Shown here: piece by piece, positions 22,209-33,632 of the stretch | Numbering within the stretch: position 1 is the stretch's first letter | Layout: each line of letters starts with the position of its first letter | Assembly (NCBI RefSeq): GCF_023159225.1 | Contig: NC_063168.1 | Span: 39,979,562 to 40,043,561, forward strand | Length of the DNA stretch: 64,000 bases | Reading direction: 5' to 3' | Source: Perognathus longimembris pacificus | Taxonomy: Eukaryota; Chordata; Mammalia; Rodentia; Heteromyidae | Translations under genes and position numbers: made by a program | The notes under the pieces: model-generated | Seen by the model: the letters and a program-made list of their open reading frames with translations, nothing else | Database searches by the model: none | What the model was told of the DNA's origin: nothing

Positions 22209-22692
22209 GGTATATATGTAAAAGAGAAACTCAAAAACAAAAAGTAGACATCATAAACTCACTAAGGGAAACAAACATTTCCAATAGCCAATACCATCGG
22301 AAATTGCAATCTAAAAAAGAAAAGGTAAATATATCTAAAGGAGCTCTTTTCATATGTTTTCCACAAAGTATTTTTCATTTTGTAAAAACACAAAATATTG
22401 TTATGTAGTCTAAACATCCTTAAAATAGCTTCAACTTATTGGTCAAAAGGCACAGTAATCACCAAGGTAAATCTAAATGTAGAACACTTACACAGAGCTG
22501 GAAACCATGTTTCCAAACAAGAACAGATCTCTGTGATTTATATAAAGTACTGGAAGTGACAAAGGAAAATGTAGGATCTATAAAAAATATGAAGTGATAC
22601 CAAAGAAACAGCCTTTGCAGAATGCTCTATGGAGGTATAAAATGATTATAATAAGCCTAAATCCAAGTCTCTAAAGGACTTTAAAAGTTATA
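22209..22692. other. No gene seen
   Basis: AT-rich unique spacer between a microsatellite and a solitary Geo monomer; nothing recognised. Confidence 0.45.
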
Positions 22693-22815
22693 GGATTGGA
22701 AGTGATACTGTGGCTCAAAGTGGTAGAGGACCAGCCTTGAGCAAAAACAGCTCAGGGACAGTGCCCAGACCTTAAGTTCAAGCCCCACAACTGTCCAAAA
22801 AAAAAAAAAAAAAGA
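22693..22815 (+). mobile_element. Solitary Geo monomer
   Basis: Geo half with blocks 'tactgtggctcaaagtggta' and 'agctcagggacagtgcccag', ending in poly(A). No left monomer is visible. Confidence 0.8.
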
Positions 22816-23446
22816 AGAAGTTAATTTATCTATTAATGTTATCTAGTAGATTTGCTTTTAAGGAATTTGGCTTATGTTTAAGTCCCTTAGAAGGTCACTC
22901 ACTGTTTCCATATGCTATTTCACACATTCTTTATTTCTACTCTTCATTAATCCAAATACTGCATTAAAAAAATTCTTCTGCATAGGGAAAGACCACTCCC
23001 TGCTTGCTTTGTTTTTCCTACCCCAACTTTAAAACGTATATCTTTCTACTGAGAGCCAGAGAGACTGCAATTAGAAAGTTAATCAATTAGAATCAAGAAT
23101 AATGAAGATAAATTATCAGTGGACCTAAGTAAAAAAGCAAGAAAACAAACAAAAAACATGTGTGTTAAGATGCCACAGGACAGTGCCCAGTGCCTCTTAC
23201 TTTGCCTCTACAATGTTTCAGTGTTTAAACATCAGTATTTCACGTCCAATACATATTGAATATATAAAATATAAGACTTTTTGTTTTAAATCTTCAGAGC
23301 CCTAATTTTTATTTAAATCACAAAGACTGAACATTTTGCTCTGAGCAAGGTAAGTTCGGGCAGAGGAACTCCAAGTGAAATTTGGGCTAATGCATTACTG
23401 ATTAATCCAATCAAACCATGTAAGATGTTATTAAAAAGTAATTGTT
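22816..23446. other. No gene seen
   Basis: Unique AT-rich DNA; no exon or repeat could be supported. Confidence 0.45.
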
Positions 23447-23690
23447 GCCAGGCGCCCATGGTTTGTACTTATAATCTTAGCTACTCAGGAGGCTGAGATC
23501 TGAAGAGCACAGGTCAAAGCCAGCCCAGGGAAGGATATTCCGTGAGATTCCTATGTCTAGTTAACCACCCAAAAAGCCAGGAGTGGAGCTGTGGGCCTTA
23601 GTGATAGGGCACTAGACTTGAGCAAAAAACTCAAGGACAGTGTGCTCAGGCCCCAAGATCAAGCCCCAAAACAAGCAAAATAAAAGAAGT
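23447..23690 (+). mobile_element. B1-Geo dimeric SINE
   Basis: B1 half (cttagctactcaggaggctg), linker (agttaaccacccaaaaagcc) and Geo half (aggagtggagctgtgggcct) are all clear, with scattered indels. Confidence 0.87.
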
Positions 23691-24479
23691 AATTTCCTAA
23701 ATCAATGTTCAGAATCTTTTAAAAGACAGTTGGAACAAAATTTAATAAACAGACATTCCTAAAATCCAAAGGAAAGTGATAGTCTCCATTTCTTGGTAGT
23801 ATTTTTTATTTAAAAGAACAGTCTCTACTCAAGTGAAATGGCAAGTTTCAAGACCTCACCTGCAGCTATTTTAAGGCAGGACATGGCTGCATTAGTGTTT
23901 GTCACACAGCTTGCTTCCAATCTCTTGGCAGCTCTCCAATGCATTCCAACATATTATGCTCAGCCTTGCTGGACTCACATCCCACTTATCTCCAAAGACA
24001 TATCAAGTAAGATGTTACCACATTACCTAACCACATTACCATTTTTCCCCATTCGGCCACTCTGCACAATGCCAGACTTAAAAAAAAAAAAATCCAGACC
24101 ACCAGCTGTGTAGATCCAGCTTAATCCAAAAGACACAAGAAAAATTTCATAATATTATTCACTGAGAAGAATTGCTGTGCCTTACTGCTCAAAGAAAAGC
24201 CCTCACAAACTAAGGAAAGAAGTTCAAATCATGCAAAAAAGACCAAATCACAATAAAGACAGGGCTGCTGAGGCTAAACCAGTCTGGCCAAATGTGGCCG
24301 CATGTTAAAATACATTATTAATCCTGTGTATACTAAAGGCGAATCTCAGTTTTTAACGGGATCCATTACCTCCATGCAAAGAATAACTTAACATAGTGGT
24401 ACATCTCCTAAAAGTCAGAATACTCTCTAGTTGTTAATATTTGGCAAAAAAAAAAAAATCCTTTTCAAAAACAAGCTGG
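23691..24479. other. No gene seen
   Basis: A plus-strand open frame of 91 codons at 23,838-24,113 ends in an A-rich run and has no recognised similarity. The sequence from about 24,260 onward has little sign of repeats and leads into the candidate regulatory block described next. Confidence 0.4.
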
Positions 24480-24605
24480 AATGGTTAACCACATGCTGCT
24501 ACATTCCATTCTGTATTTAATTAGCACATTTGAGCCTCCGGTTCTGCACAGCTGCACAACATTCCAGCGATAGGCCAGCTATTGATAGACTCTTTACATT
24601 AAGTA
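24480..24605. promoter_or_regulatory. Candidate cis-regulatory block (TEAD, homeodomain and E-box motifs)
   Basis: Within about 120 bp are three TEAD/MCAT-type CATTCC cores (in acattccattctg and in acattccagcg), a TTAATTAG homeodomain-type site, and a CAGCTG E-box in 'cacagctgcac'. The block is not a recognisable repeat. Such clustering is typical of enhancers, but motif matches by eye are weak evidence and no conservation could be checked. Confidence 0.3.
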
Positions 24606-26310
24606 TCCAGTTATTTATAAAGTAAAAAACATGGAGAAATCATTTTGAAGTATAATCCACTAAAACCCTGTCTTTTTCATGTGACTTAGTTTCCTTTAAC
24701 AAGTGGATAAATAGCCCAACAGAATTTGCCCAACAGAATAGCCCATAAGAATTTTTTTAAAACATGTAATTATACAAAGAATATTTCTTTAGTCAGAAAA
24801 ATATATAATTAATAGAAAAAATCTTCAAGTGGTGGGACAAAGGGTGAACTAATTCAGCAGTGATACTAAATACTATATTGAAAATGAACTATACAATTTG
24901 TGGGGGAGGGAGACCAAGAGGGAAAAAACTGGGAGAAAACCAGGGAAGAGGCTCTTTCAAAAAGAAATGTACTCAATACCTACTTATGCAACTGTAACGC
25001 CTCTGTATATCACCTTTACAAGAAGAAAGAAATCTTCCTTTGAAGCAAAATTATAAACTAGCTAGTCTATTCTCTAAACTTTAACCCTTCAAGGATCCAA
25101 TAATTTTGTTTTGTTTTTTAGCACTAGGATAGAATTAGTACTCTTCATGTCAGGAGCATCATTTCAAAAACAAACCATCTTTATTATCAGGGAAACAGGA
25201 ATATCTTTAGCAGCAAACAATTTAGAAACAAGCAAACCAACAACAAAAACCCTACCTTCACAACGAATCAAACAGGTATGTGCCTGTTTCTTTCCTTTCC
25301 AAAGGGCACTCAAATCTCTTTGTGCTAGGATTAGGGCACTCCTACCTCTCCACCCACTCCAGGGAGATAAGTTGAGAATCTGAGGGGAGCTGGCAGCCAG
25401 ATTGTCAAGCCACTGTGAGAAGGACCAGGCCTCTCTCAAAGACGCCACTGACTGAGTCCTCTGGCAACCACTCACTTCCCAAAATAGTGACAGGTATTCT
25501 CATCCGGTCAGAGGTCCAGCTGAGGCTACATTCCAGTCCCCTGCCCTCCCCTAATGTGGGTCATCAGGACCCTGCAGGCACTGCCTGAGTTCACTGCCAC
25601 CCCAAGTGTTAAGACCCAACATGTGCAGTGACTACAGTCAGTTTGAGGGCTCTTCTTCAGAAGGGAGCCAAATACCAGAACCAAGACAAGAAAGAAGGGT
25701 GAGCAAGGGAGTTGAGAAGCACAATCATCAAGAGTCCCTTGATGGATTTCTGCCTCGTGTAGAGAATGCTCCCCCATAGGGCTGGAGTTGTGAAGAATTC
25801 CTTGTCTGAAGAAGGGAAGTCCACCCATGCTGTCCAGATCTATTACCCAGTCCAGATCACTGCCTCTCATGCAGGAAAGGAGCCCTTACTGTCTGTCCTT
25901 CACTGGTCAAACTGAGAACATCATTGGTCATTTTTCCAGGTGGCCCACCATCCCAAATAAGACCAACAGTCCCTAAGTGCCTAATGGAAACTGCTGAAAA
26001 GGGCTTACTTTCTCTTCCAATCAAAGGGTTATTTCTGTCCTCTTCACAATCCCTTTTCCCTCAGCATATGGAGAAGTCATTTTAGTGCCTGCCTCAGAAA
26101 GGGGCCAAGTTAGAACTGAGGCAATGAAGAGGAGTCAGCTAGTGGGTCCTGGATAAGAGAAATGTCCCAAAGATAAGAGAAATGACTTGCATAATCAAGC
26201 ATGTATATTGCACTTTTTCTCCTTTAAACAGATCCTATATCCAAAGAGAGAATTTTAAAGAACTCAATTAACATTAAGACCCTTAGAAAGCCAAAATTGA
26301 ATCTATGCTT
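24606..26310. other. No gene supported
   Basis: About 1.7 kb without SINEs. Opposed open frames of 90-114 codons at 25.1-25.9 kb occur in moderately GC-rich sequence. None shows a known domain, so I leave them out as genes. Confidence 0.45.
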
Positions 26311-26326
26311 TCAACAGCTATACCCA

Positions 26327-26534
26327 GGGCTGGGAATATGGCCTAGTGGCAAGAGTGCTTGTCTTGTATACATGAAGCCCTGGGTTCAATTCCCCAGCAC
26401 CACATATACAGAAAATGGACAGAAGTGGTGCTGTGGCCCAAGTGGCAGAGTGCTAACCTTGAGCAAAAAGAAGCCAGGAACAGTGCTCAGGCCCTGAGTC
26501 CAAGGCCCAGGACTGGCAAAAAAAAAAAAAAAAA
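26327..26534 (+). mobile_element. IDL-Geo SINE, 16-bp perfect TSD
   Basis: Full dimer with poly(A). The TSD tcaacagctataccca is exact at 26311-26326 and 26535-26550. Geo is of the GAGCAAAAAG type, yet the ID half reads 'cttgtatacatgaagcc'. Confidence 0.95.
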
Positions 26535-26550
26535 TCAACAGCTATACCCA

Positions 26551-27974
26551 AACCCAGCTCAGTAAAACTGATTACAGGGGGAAAAAAAAAACAAAAACAA
26601 GATTACAATCAGTCCATTCCATTTGTGACACATTATGGGGTAAGCTGTTTCAAAGACACTAAAATCTAAAGGTAAAAAATAAAATCAGATGCTGTCCCAA
26701 AGTACATGGAGCCATCTCTCAAGGGAATTAATGTGACTCTGATGGGAGCTCCTTTCAAAACACAACAGAAAGCACACATTATCTAATGAGAACTTGATTT
26801 CTGGTATTTTTCCATTGCAAAAAAAATTAATTCAGAGAAATGTCTATAATAAACAAACTTTGGATTCTTTATTTCTTCATTATTTTTCTTAAATATCACT
26901 ACTAAAATAGCTGCAGACATCAGACAGTGTTCATGGACAGCTCTGGCTATGACCTATAATCAAGCTTCATGTTTTGCCATGCTACATGTATAAACTAGAA
27001 GAGTAATAAACATTGTGTGATTATAGCCAAAACCCTACACCTTGTTACAGATTGGTGAGATAGGAAATATGTACAGAGGGAAAAAGGCCTATAGGATAAA
27101 CACCAAAATGTGACTACATTTCTGGGGTAGTGGAAAACCAAGTGGTTTAAATTTTCCTTTTTGCATTTGCCTTTATTTTCCACATGATCTACAGTAAACA
27201 GTAAATATCATTACTTTGATAATAAAAATATTTTAACACTTTTTCTATTTTTATTATAATGGTTTTATGCTACTCCATGTCTTTATGAGGGTATTCTATT
27301 ATTCAGAAAACAAACCTATATATACTGTGTAAATTAGCAGACAAAGTAGTACATGTATATTTTAAGTTTGAATATTTCTATAATTCACAATAAAATCTCG
27401 CCAAATGCTCAGGTTGAAAATGAACACCAGAGAAAACCAAACACATATTATTTCAAGGAGGAGTCTAGATTTGCCTTCCATTTAAATAAATAAGAGGAAA
27501 ATAGGTAAAGGGGCCCTCCCCCACTAAAAATCCCCTTGCCCACCCCAATATTCTGTACATCTGGTGAAGAATATTCCAGAAAAAAGTGCAACCTTTTAAC
27601 ATTCAGATTTGGCCTTGAGGTAAACACACTAGAAAAATTATCTCTGAAAGAGCGACCCCAGAGGCAGAGAAACTAAAAGAAATTCATCGAATCAAAGGTG
27701 GTGGCCATTAGAAATGGAGGCCCTCTTGCACTCACCTTGGTCAGAGATCCCTGTGGCCCAGTTCCTAGATCTTCTCCCACTCTCCATGCAAAGAAGGAAG
27801 TACCAAATCCGTAACAAAATGCACATTTAGATGAGGAATGGAAAAATCTCTTTGAAACTCGAATGTTATTACCCATTCCTTATTAATACTACCTTTCTTT
27901 AAGTTCTGATAGAAAAAGGATTTAAACAACAGTGTATTTAGCTGACCCATGAGTCTGGCTTTGAAGTATAGGAT
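26551..27974. other. No gene seen
   Basis: About 1.4 kb of AT-rich unique DNA with no SINE and no convincing exon. Confidence 0.45.
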
Positions 27975-28222
27975 ATTTTTGTTTGTTTTCTGTTGGTCAT
28001 GGGGCTTGAACTCAGGGTCTGGGCACTATCCCTGAGCAATTTTGCTCAAGATTAGTGCTCTACCACTTTGAGCCACAGAACCATTCCTGGTTTTCTGGTA
28101 GTTAATTGGAGATGAGAGTCTCATGTATTTTCCAGCCCAGGCTGGCCTTGAACTGCAATCCTCAGATCTCAGCCTCCTAAGTAACTCGGATTACAGGAGT
28201 GAGCCACCAGTGCCTGGCTTAA
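27975..28222 (-). mobile_element. B1-Geo dimeric SINE with visible TSD
   Basis: Geo complement (atggggcttgaactcagggt), linker (gttaattggagatgagagtc) and B1 complement (gtgagccaccagtgcctgg). 'aagtataggatatttt' upstream and 'aaagtgtagggtatttt' downstream look like a mutated TSD. Confidence 0.88.
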
Positions 28223-29019
28223 AGTGTAGGGTATTTTAAATAAAGAGCACAAATAAGTATTTCTCATGCTGTGGAGAAGAAAAAGAGAAGTTGAAGAGGT
28301 AGGAACCTGCATTCCCCTCACCTAGAAATAACCAATGCTAATAAAATCATGAATTAACTATGCATAAGCATAGTTAATTGCATAAGTTACATGCTGAATA
28401 TGTACATGCTGCAAAAGAATAAAATCTATTATATACCAATCTACATGTCATTCTTGCTGATCCTGTGGGTAAAAATCCTACTAGAGTAAGTATGTATCCA
28501 GCATATGTTTTACTACCCAACTAGTAGTTTTGAGCTTGTATATGAAAGACAAGAGCTAGCAGTAAACTCAAGATTCTAGAGCAGAAACATCCCATGCATC
28601 ATTCAGCCATTACTCCCATAGTTGAGACTTTATGATAATGAAATCAAGATGTCTATAAACAAGGGTCAATTGAAAGCAATCTTGAAATTATAACATCTCT
28701 TCTTTTTATATGCATTTATAAATAAAAATAATTTAAGCTTACACATTTGTATATAAAAATTGACTTCAATTTAAATAAATAAATATTAGGGTCAAACCCA
28801 GTGCTTCACACATGCTCGCTCAACAATCTTACTTTCATATCTCATATCATAACCCCTAAAACTCTCTTCAACCATTTGGTTAAAGTTCATAGCAGTTCTG
28901 GAAGTATAGCAACTTGACTCCTTGGTGGGATTCACCTTCAAAATACTATCTATAAAAATCCTCATTTAAAAAGTCTTAAAATAGCTCATTGTGTTCCTTC
29001 ATGGCAGGAAATTTTGTCT
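28223..29019. other. No gene seen
   Basis: AT-rich unique DNA. 'aactatgcataagcatagtt' near 28,358 is a near-perfect palindrome. Nothing further was recognised. Confidence 0.45.
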
Positions 29020-29095
29020 CTGTCTATCTCTGTCTCTCTGTCTCTCTGTCTCTCTCTCTCTCTCACACACACACACATATATACACACACACAAT
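29020..29095 (+). repeat. (TCTC)n(CA)n compound microsatellite
   Basis: Pyrimidine TCTC/TGTC units pass directly into CA repeats. Open frames across it are artefacts. Confidence 0.95.
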
Positions 29096-29111
29096 ATTTT
29101 AAAGACACATG

Positions 29112-29240
29112 ATACCCAGGTGTGGTGCATGCCTAAAATCTCAGCACTCAAGAGGCTGAAGCAGGAGCAAATCAAGTTCATGGCAGCCTGGGTTACACAG
29201 TGAGATCCTGTCACAAAAACAAGAGAAAGAACAACAAAAA
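29112..29240 (+). mobile_element. B1-like SINE monomer
   Basis: 'ccaggtgtggtgcatgccta', 'tcagcactcaagaggctgaa' and 'gcctgggttacacagtgaga' are typical B1 blocks with an A-rich tail. Confidence 0.85.
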
Positions 29241-29347
29241 CAAAGACATGTAGGTGGCTTATATGCCACATCTATAACATTTAACATTACATAAGAATTT
29301 CTTTTCATACAGAAAAGGAAGGTTATCATTAAAAGTAGTTCCTCCCA

Positions 29348-29559
29348 GCTGCGCTCAAGCCTGTAAATCCTAGCTACTCAGAGGCTGAGATTTAAAGATC
29401 ATGGTTCAAAGCCACCCTGGGCAGGAAAGTCTGTGAGACCCCAGCAAAAATCCGTAAGTGGAATTGTGGCTCTAGGGGTAGAGCGCTAGCCCTGAGCAAA
29501 AAAACAGAGACAGAGCCCAGGCCTTGAGTTCAAGCCCTAAGAGTGGCATTAAAAAAAAT
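29348..29559 (+). mobile_element. B1-Geo dimeric SINE, 16-bp perfect TSD
   Basis: B1 half, shortened linker and Geo half. The TSD aaagtagttcctccca is exact at 29332-29347 and 29560-29575. This shows that the B1-Geo dimer moved as one unit. Confidence 0.93.
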
Positions 29560-29974
29560 AAAGTAGTTCCTCCCAATCTTATATATTGCCAAGTGCTGAG
29601 AGACCATTCTTAGGCAATTAATCCATTCTTTTAATTTGTGCTTCATATACTGATGAGCATAAAATATGTAAAATAATTAGTCTTCCTTGATTTGTTCTTT
29701 TATAAACTACCTATATCTTCTCCCCCAGATACTAGAGTTTCAAAGTTTTCTTGGTTGTTTAAAAGTAAATATATACTAAACCAGGTTTGCCTTTCTTACT
29801 ACTTCGACAAGTTTAAGATAAACTAAACTTGGAAATAGTTAAGTAATATTTTTTGCTGGAATGTATCCTTTCTGAAAAAGAAACAACTTCCTTGAAAGAC
29901 AGCAAAACAAAAACAAAAAATGAAACAAACTGAGCAAAAATCCCACACTTTATAATCTCTAATATTATCCTGAA

Positions 29975-30130
29975 GGGTCCTGGATTACCTCGCTTAGCTT
30001 GAATGAAGTCCTATGTGGTGGGCACTGTCATTACCACCAGTTTATCAGTATTCTGAGGCATCAGAGAGGTCTAAAAACTTTTTCCAAGGAGACTGAGTAC
30101 CTGTGCGAAGTGTCCAGTTGTGCAACTGGA
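29975..30130 (+). repeat. MIR-like ancient SINE fragment
   Basis: 'ggtgggcactgtcattacca', 'ttctgaggcatcagagaggt' and 'ttttccaaggagactgagta' follow the MIR order (metal-like 'gaggca..gagaggt' core). It is decayed. Confidence 0.45.
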
Positions 30131-30946
30131 GAGACTCAGGATCCCTGCAATCCTAAAGCCACCATCACATTCTGGCAGCCGTGACCACTTTCCCACTTCC
30201 ACTGAGGATTCAGCTGCAGCCTCTGACTCAACATGTAAAGCAAAACTCCTTCCAACCAAGTATCCACTCATGCCTTTGACTTGTCTGCTTCTGTCATCAC
30301 ACCGACTATGCTCTTTGTCATCATTGAAACTTGAAACCTTTATCACCTTAGTTCCTGATCTACTGGGTCCATCTTCTATGCATTAAATAGGCAGGCAGCT
30401 TAGGATTGGACCTAGACAATGTTCTTTCCATCTACTCCCTCTTCCTCTCATTCCCTTAACCATTACTGTTACCTTGGCTACCTTTGGATTCCATGCTCAC
30501 CTCTTTGTTGGTCTCCTAACTCCTTCCTGTTTCACTGTATTCTAAATTGTCATGTTATTAAAATATCTTCTACTCACAAATATTGAAAGTATATAGGATC
30601 TTAAAAACTGAGTGCCAGATTTGATCAGTGAGCACTTATTGACTAGGACACTGTGTCAAGACGTTACTGCGACCCTATCTCTAGTTCAGTTGATAGAGGG
30701 ATTAATGTTTGCTATAAACAGAAATCAGTGCTGAGATGGACCATATTTCGACCTCCACAATGGCTGTATAAAATCAGATCTGTGCCCAAAAGATTAATGA
30801 GTTGCCCAAGTCACACACAGTATAGAAAGTCTATTCTATATGTTCTGGAATCCTTGACTGAAGGACCTAATTCCTAATTCTTATCCAATTCCAAGCCACC
30901 TCACACCATACCACAACTTCAAATTCTGGAAAGTGAATGTATCAAT
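30131..30946. other. No gene supported; possible old MIR remnants
   Basis: Opposed frames of 88-91 codons occur at 30.1-30.4 kb without a known domain. Near 30,620-30,860 'gtgagcacttattgactagg' and 'gttgcccaagtcacacacag' look like parts of another MIR. Confidence 0.4.
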
Positions 30947-30985
30947 GTGTGTGTGTGTGTGCGCGCGCGCATGCGCGCGCACTCA
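30947..30985. repeat. (TG)n(CG)n tract with CG palindrome
   Basis: TG repeats pass into a GC run containing the perfect 18-bp palindrome gcgcgcgcatgcgcgcgc at 30963-30980. Strict purine-pyrimidine alternation with many CG steps is the classic Z-DNA-prone pattern. Confidence 0.92.
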
Positions 30986-31004
30986 CACCCATAGGTACAT
31001 ACAT

Positions 31005-31232
31005 ATATTGAGGTTGGGCTTCATAGCTTAATAGTGCCTGGATACTATCCATTAGCTTTTTTGCTCAAGACTGGTGCTCTACCACTTGAGCCACAGTTCC
31101 ACTTCTGTCTTTATGAAGATAAAAGTTTCACAGACTTTCTTATCTAGGCTTGCTTTGAACCAAGATCATCATCAGATCTCAGCCTCCTGAACAGCTATGA
31201 TTACAGACACAGACATCCATGCCTAATTACAA
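31005..31232 (-). mobile_element. B1-Geo dimeric SINE, old
   Basis: Geo complement (ctaccacttgagccacagtt) and B1 complement (gatctcagcctcctgaacag) are readable; the linker is decayed. Confidence 0.78.
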
Positions 31233-31564
31233 TTATTTTCCAGACTAAAAAATAAAACTGCAAGTAATCTCAAGACTAGAAAACAAGAGATAACATCAGT
31301 AGGATAAATGCTTACTGGATAAGAAGAAATGTTCATGGAAGGTTTTTCCCCCCAGCATGTTGCCATTATACCCTGTGTTTATATATAACATCCATTGATA
31401 AGTCTTTAAAAAAGTAGAAATTAAGAAATAAGCTGCTTACTAGCTCCTAGGATACAAAAATAAATAGGTATTTTATGCACAGCATAGCAATGGGGATTTG
31501 TGGCTCATATTGATTAGGAATGCCCAAGAGAAAGGGAAAGAACCAAAGCCAACTGCAGGCCCAC

Positions 31565-31700
31565 TCTGGGCCTGACACTGTCCAGTGCTATCTCACATCA
31601 ACTATATAAAGAAGCAAATAATACTACTTGGATTTTTTTGATGAAGAAACTACAGTCTGGAGAGTAACTAAGCCAAGGATAGCTGGCCAGAACTCTTACA
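31565..31700 (+). repeat. MIR
   Basis: Landmarks in MIR order: 'gggcctgacactgtccagtg', 'tttgatgaagaaactacagt' and 'gagagtaactaagccaagga'. Confidence 0.6.
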
Positions 31701-32379
31701 AATGAATATGAAAAAAAATCAAAAAGAAAAACAGGTTAAAGACTGAATGGGTACTTCACAAAAGAAATCCGAATGGTTAGTACTATAAATAGATTCTTCA
31801 TTTCTTTTTATTGGGAAAATCCCAAATAAAAAGCAGAAGACAATATTTTACAACTTTCAATTGCATAAGATTCTGAAATTTGGTACATGAATAATACATG
31901 TATGTATGCACTGCTAATGGGAAGACAAGTAGTACAACCACTGTTTGGCATTATCTAGTACCGTTGGTGATGCATATGATCCGGCAAACTTTCTACCTCA
32001 CAGAGAATCTGTACATATCCCCACAAGCAAACGTAGGAAACAAGGATGAGAACCATTTATGCTGCTCTTTTATAGCAGTCAATCAAAATGCCTTTGTAAA
32101 ATGAATGAATAGGCTGTAGTAGCAGACCATACAGCAGTGAAAATGAATGCACTACAGCAATAAGATAGATGAATAGGATTGTAATGTTAATCTAAAAATG
32201 CAAGAAAAGTATTCAAATTGGATAGACGGTCTCAGAATATAGAATAAGGCTCTTCTTTGAACTTATGTGGTGGCTGCCTAAATACCTACTGGATTATGGG
32301 TCTTTAGCATATATTTTAGAATTATTTGTATCTACTAATAATTTAATTTTAAAAAATCCCTAAGAAAACAATGGACTGC
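31701..32379. other. No gene seen
   Basis: AT-rich unique DNA; the plus frame of 68 codons at 31,898-32,104 has no support. Confidence 0.45.
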
Positions 32380-32492
32380 TAGGGGGCAGTGGCTCACACC
32401 TGTAATCCTAGCTACTCAAAAGGCTGAGATTTGAAGATCAAAGTTCAAACCCAGCCCACACAGGAAAGTCCATGAAACTCGTATCCCCAATT

Positions 32493-32538
<46 letters not shown>

Positions 32539-32658
32539 AAGAAAAGAAAGAAAAATGAGACTAGAACTTAGGCTAGTAGAGTACTAACCCTGAGCAAAAA
32601 AAGCTGGGGACAGGGCCCATGTCCTGAGCTCAAGCCCCAAGCCCCTGCACACGCACAA
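32380..32658 (+). mobile_element. B1-Geo dimeric SINE split by (CA)n
   Basis: B1 half (gggcagtggctcacacctgt), linker 'tatccccaattaa', then a (CA)n array at about 32,496-32,536 and a diverged Geo half (gagctcaagccccaagcccc). The microsatellite grew at the A-rich linker between the two monomers. Confidence 0.82.
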
Positions 32659-33090
32659 GTACACAAAAAGAAAAGAAAGGAAAGGAAAAAAAATAATAAA
32701 AGAGAAACAGAAAAAGGAAACAATGGAGTAGAATGACAGGACAAGATGCCAGAGAAAGCAGAGGACTCTGAGGTCAAAATCTGGCTTCCTGGGCTCCAGA
32801 TCTGCTGCCTTAAAGTCAATGTCTTCTTATCCTCAAGGGAGTCAAAATGTTTTTCAACTTTATAGGCATTTTAGAAAAGAACCCAAAACACTGACCAACC
32901 TAAACCAATAAACAGGACTCTTCCAACTCAAGATTAAAGTGGAACTTCATAAAAAATAATCCTGTATTAACTAATTAACAGTAAATACATCACCTTCTTT
33001 CCCATCACGAGTGACTCAAGAGAAAATAAAAATCAGTGCCACTACTTCATCAAAAGAAAAAACAGGAAGACACAAGAAGGAAGCATTTGG

Positions 33091-33200
33091 AAACTGAGCT
33101 GTGGCTCAAGTGGTAGAGTGCTAGTCTTGAGTAAAAAAAAGCTCAGGATCAGCACCCAGATCCTGAGTTTTCAAGTCCCAAGACTGGCACACATGAGGGG
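33091..33200 (+). mobile_element. Solitary Geo monomer
   Basis: Geo blocks 'ctgtggctcaagtggtagag', 'gtcttgagtaaaaaaaagct' and 'ttcaagtcccaagactggca' are present without a left half. Its tail position is occupied by a purine tract. Confidence 0.8.
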
Positions 33201-33332
33201 AAAAAATGGACAGAAGAGAGAAGAAGAAGGAGAAAAAGAAAGAGGAACAGGAGGAGGGGAAGAAAGAGAAGGAGGAGGAGGAAGAGGAAGAGGAGGAGGA
33301 GGAAGAGGAAGTGAAGGAGGAGGAAGAGGAGT

Positions 33333-33363
<31 letters not shown>

Positions 33364-33470
33364 AGAGGAGGAAGAAGGAGAAGGAGAAGAAGGAGGAGGA
33401 GGAAGAGGAGGAGGAGGAGGAGGAGAAGAAAAAGGAGGAGAAGGAGAAGGAGAAGAAGAAGAAGAAAGCA
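33201..33470 (+). repeat. Long GGA/GAA/GGAA purine tract
   Basis: About 260 bp of almost pure purine on the plus strand, dominated by GGA and GAA units. It follows the Geo tail and could form a triplex. Arg/Glu/Gly-rich and Ser/Leu-rich frames across it are compositional artefacts. Confidence 0.95.
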
Positions 33471-33489
33471 TTTGACATTGGAGGTCCTT

Positions 33490-33632
33490 AGCTCAGAGAC
33501 TGGGCAGAGTTTCTTTCATGCACATCACTTAGGGGTCTTATTAAAGTGTAGAGACTACCTAGAAAGTGTGGAGTGGGGTTCAAGATTCTCTAACAAATTC
33601 TCAAAGGATTCTAATGTTGGTGGTCCATGAAC
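33490..33632. repeat. hAT-type MER element remnant
   Basis: 'gcacatcacttaggggtctt', 'aggattctaatgttggtggt' and 'ccatgaac' resemble the MER20/MER5 style of non-autonomous hAT elements. The family assignment is tentative. Confidence 0.4.

Noticed and set aside
33118..33630. Arg/Glu/Gly-rich 170-codon frame
   Set aside because: It reads through the GGA/GAA tract; the amino acid pattern is the codon repeat itself.
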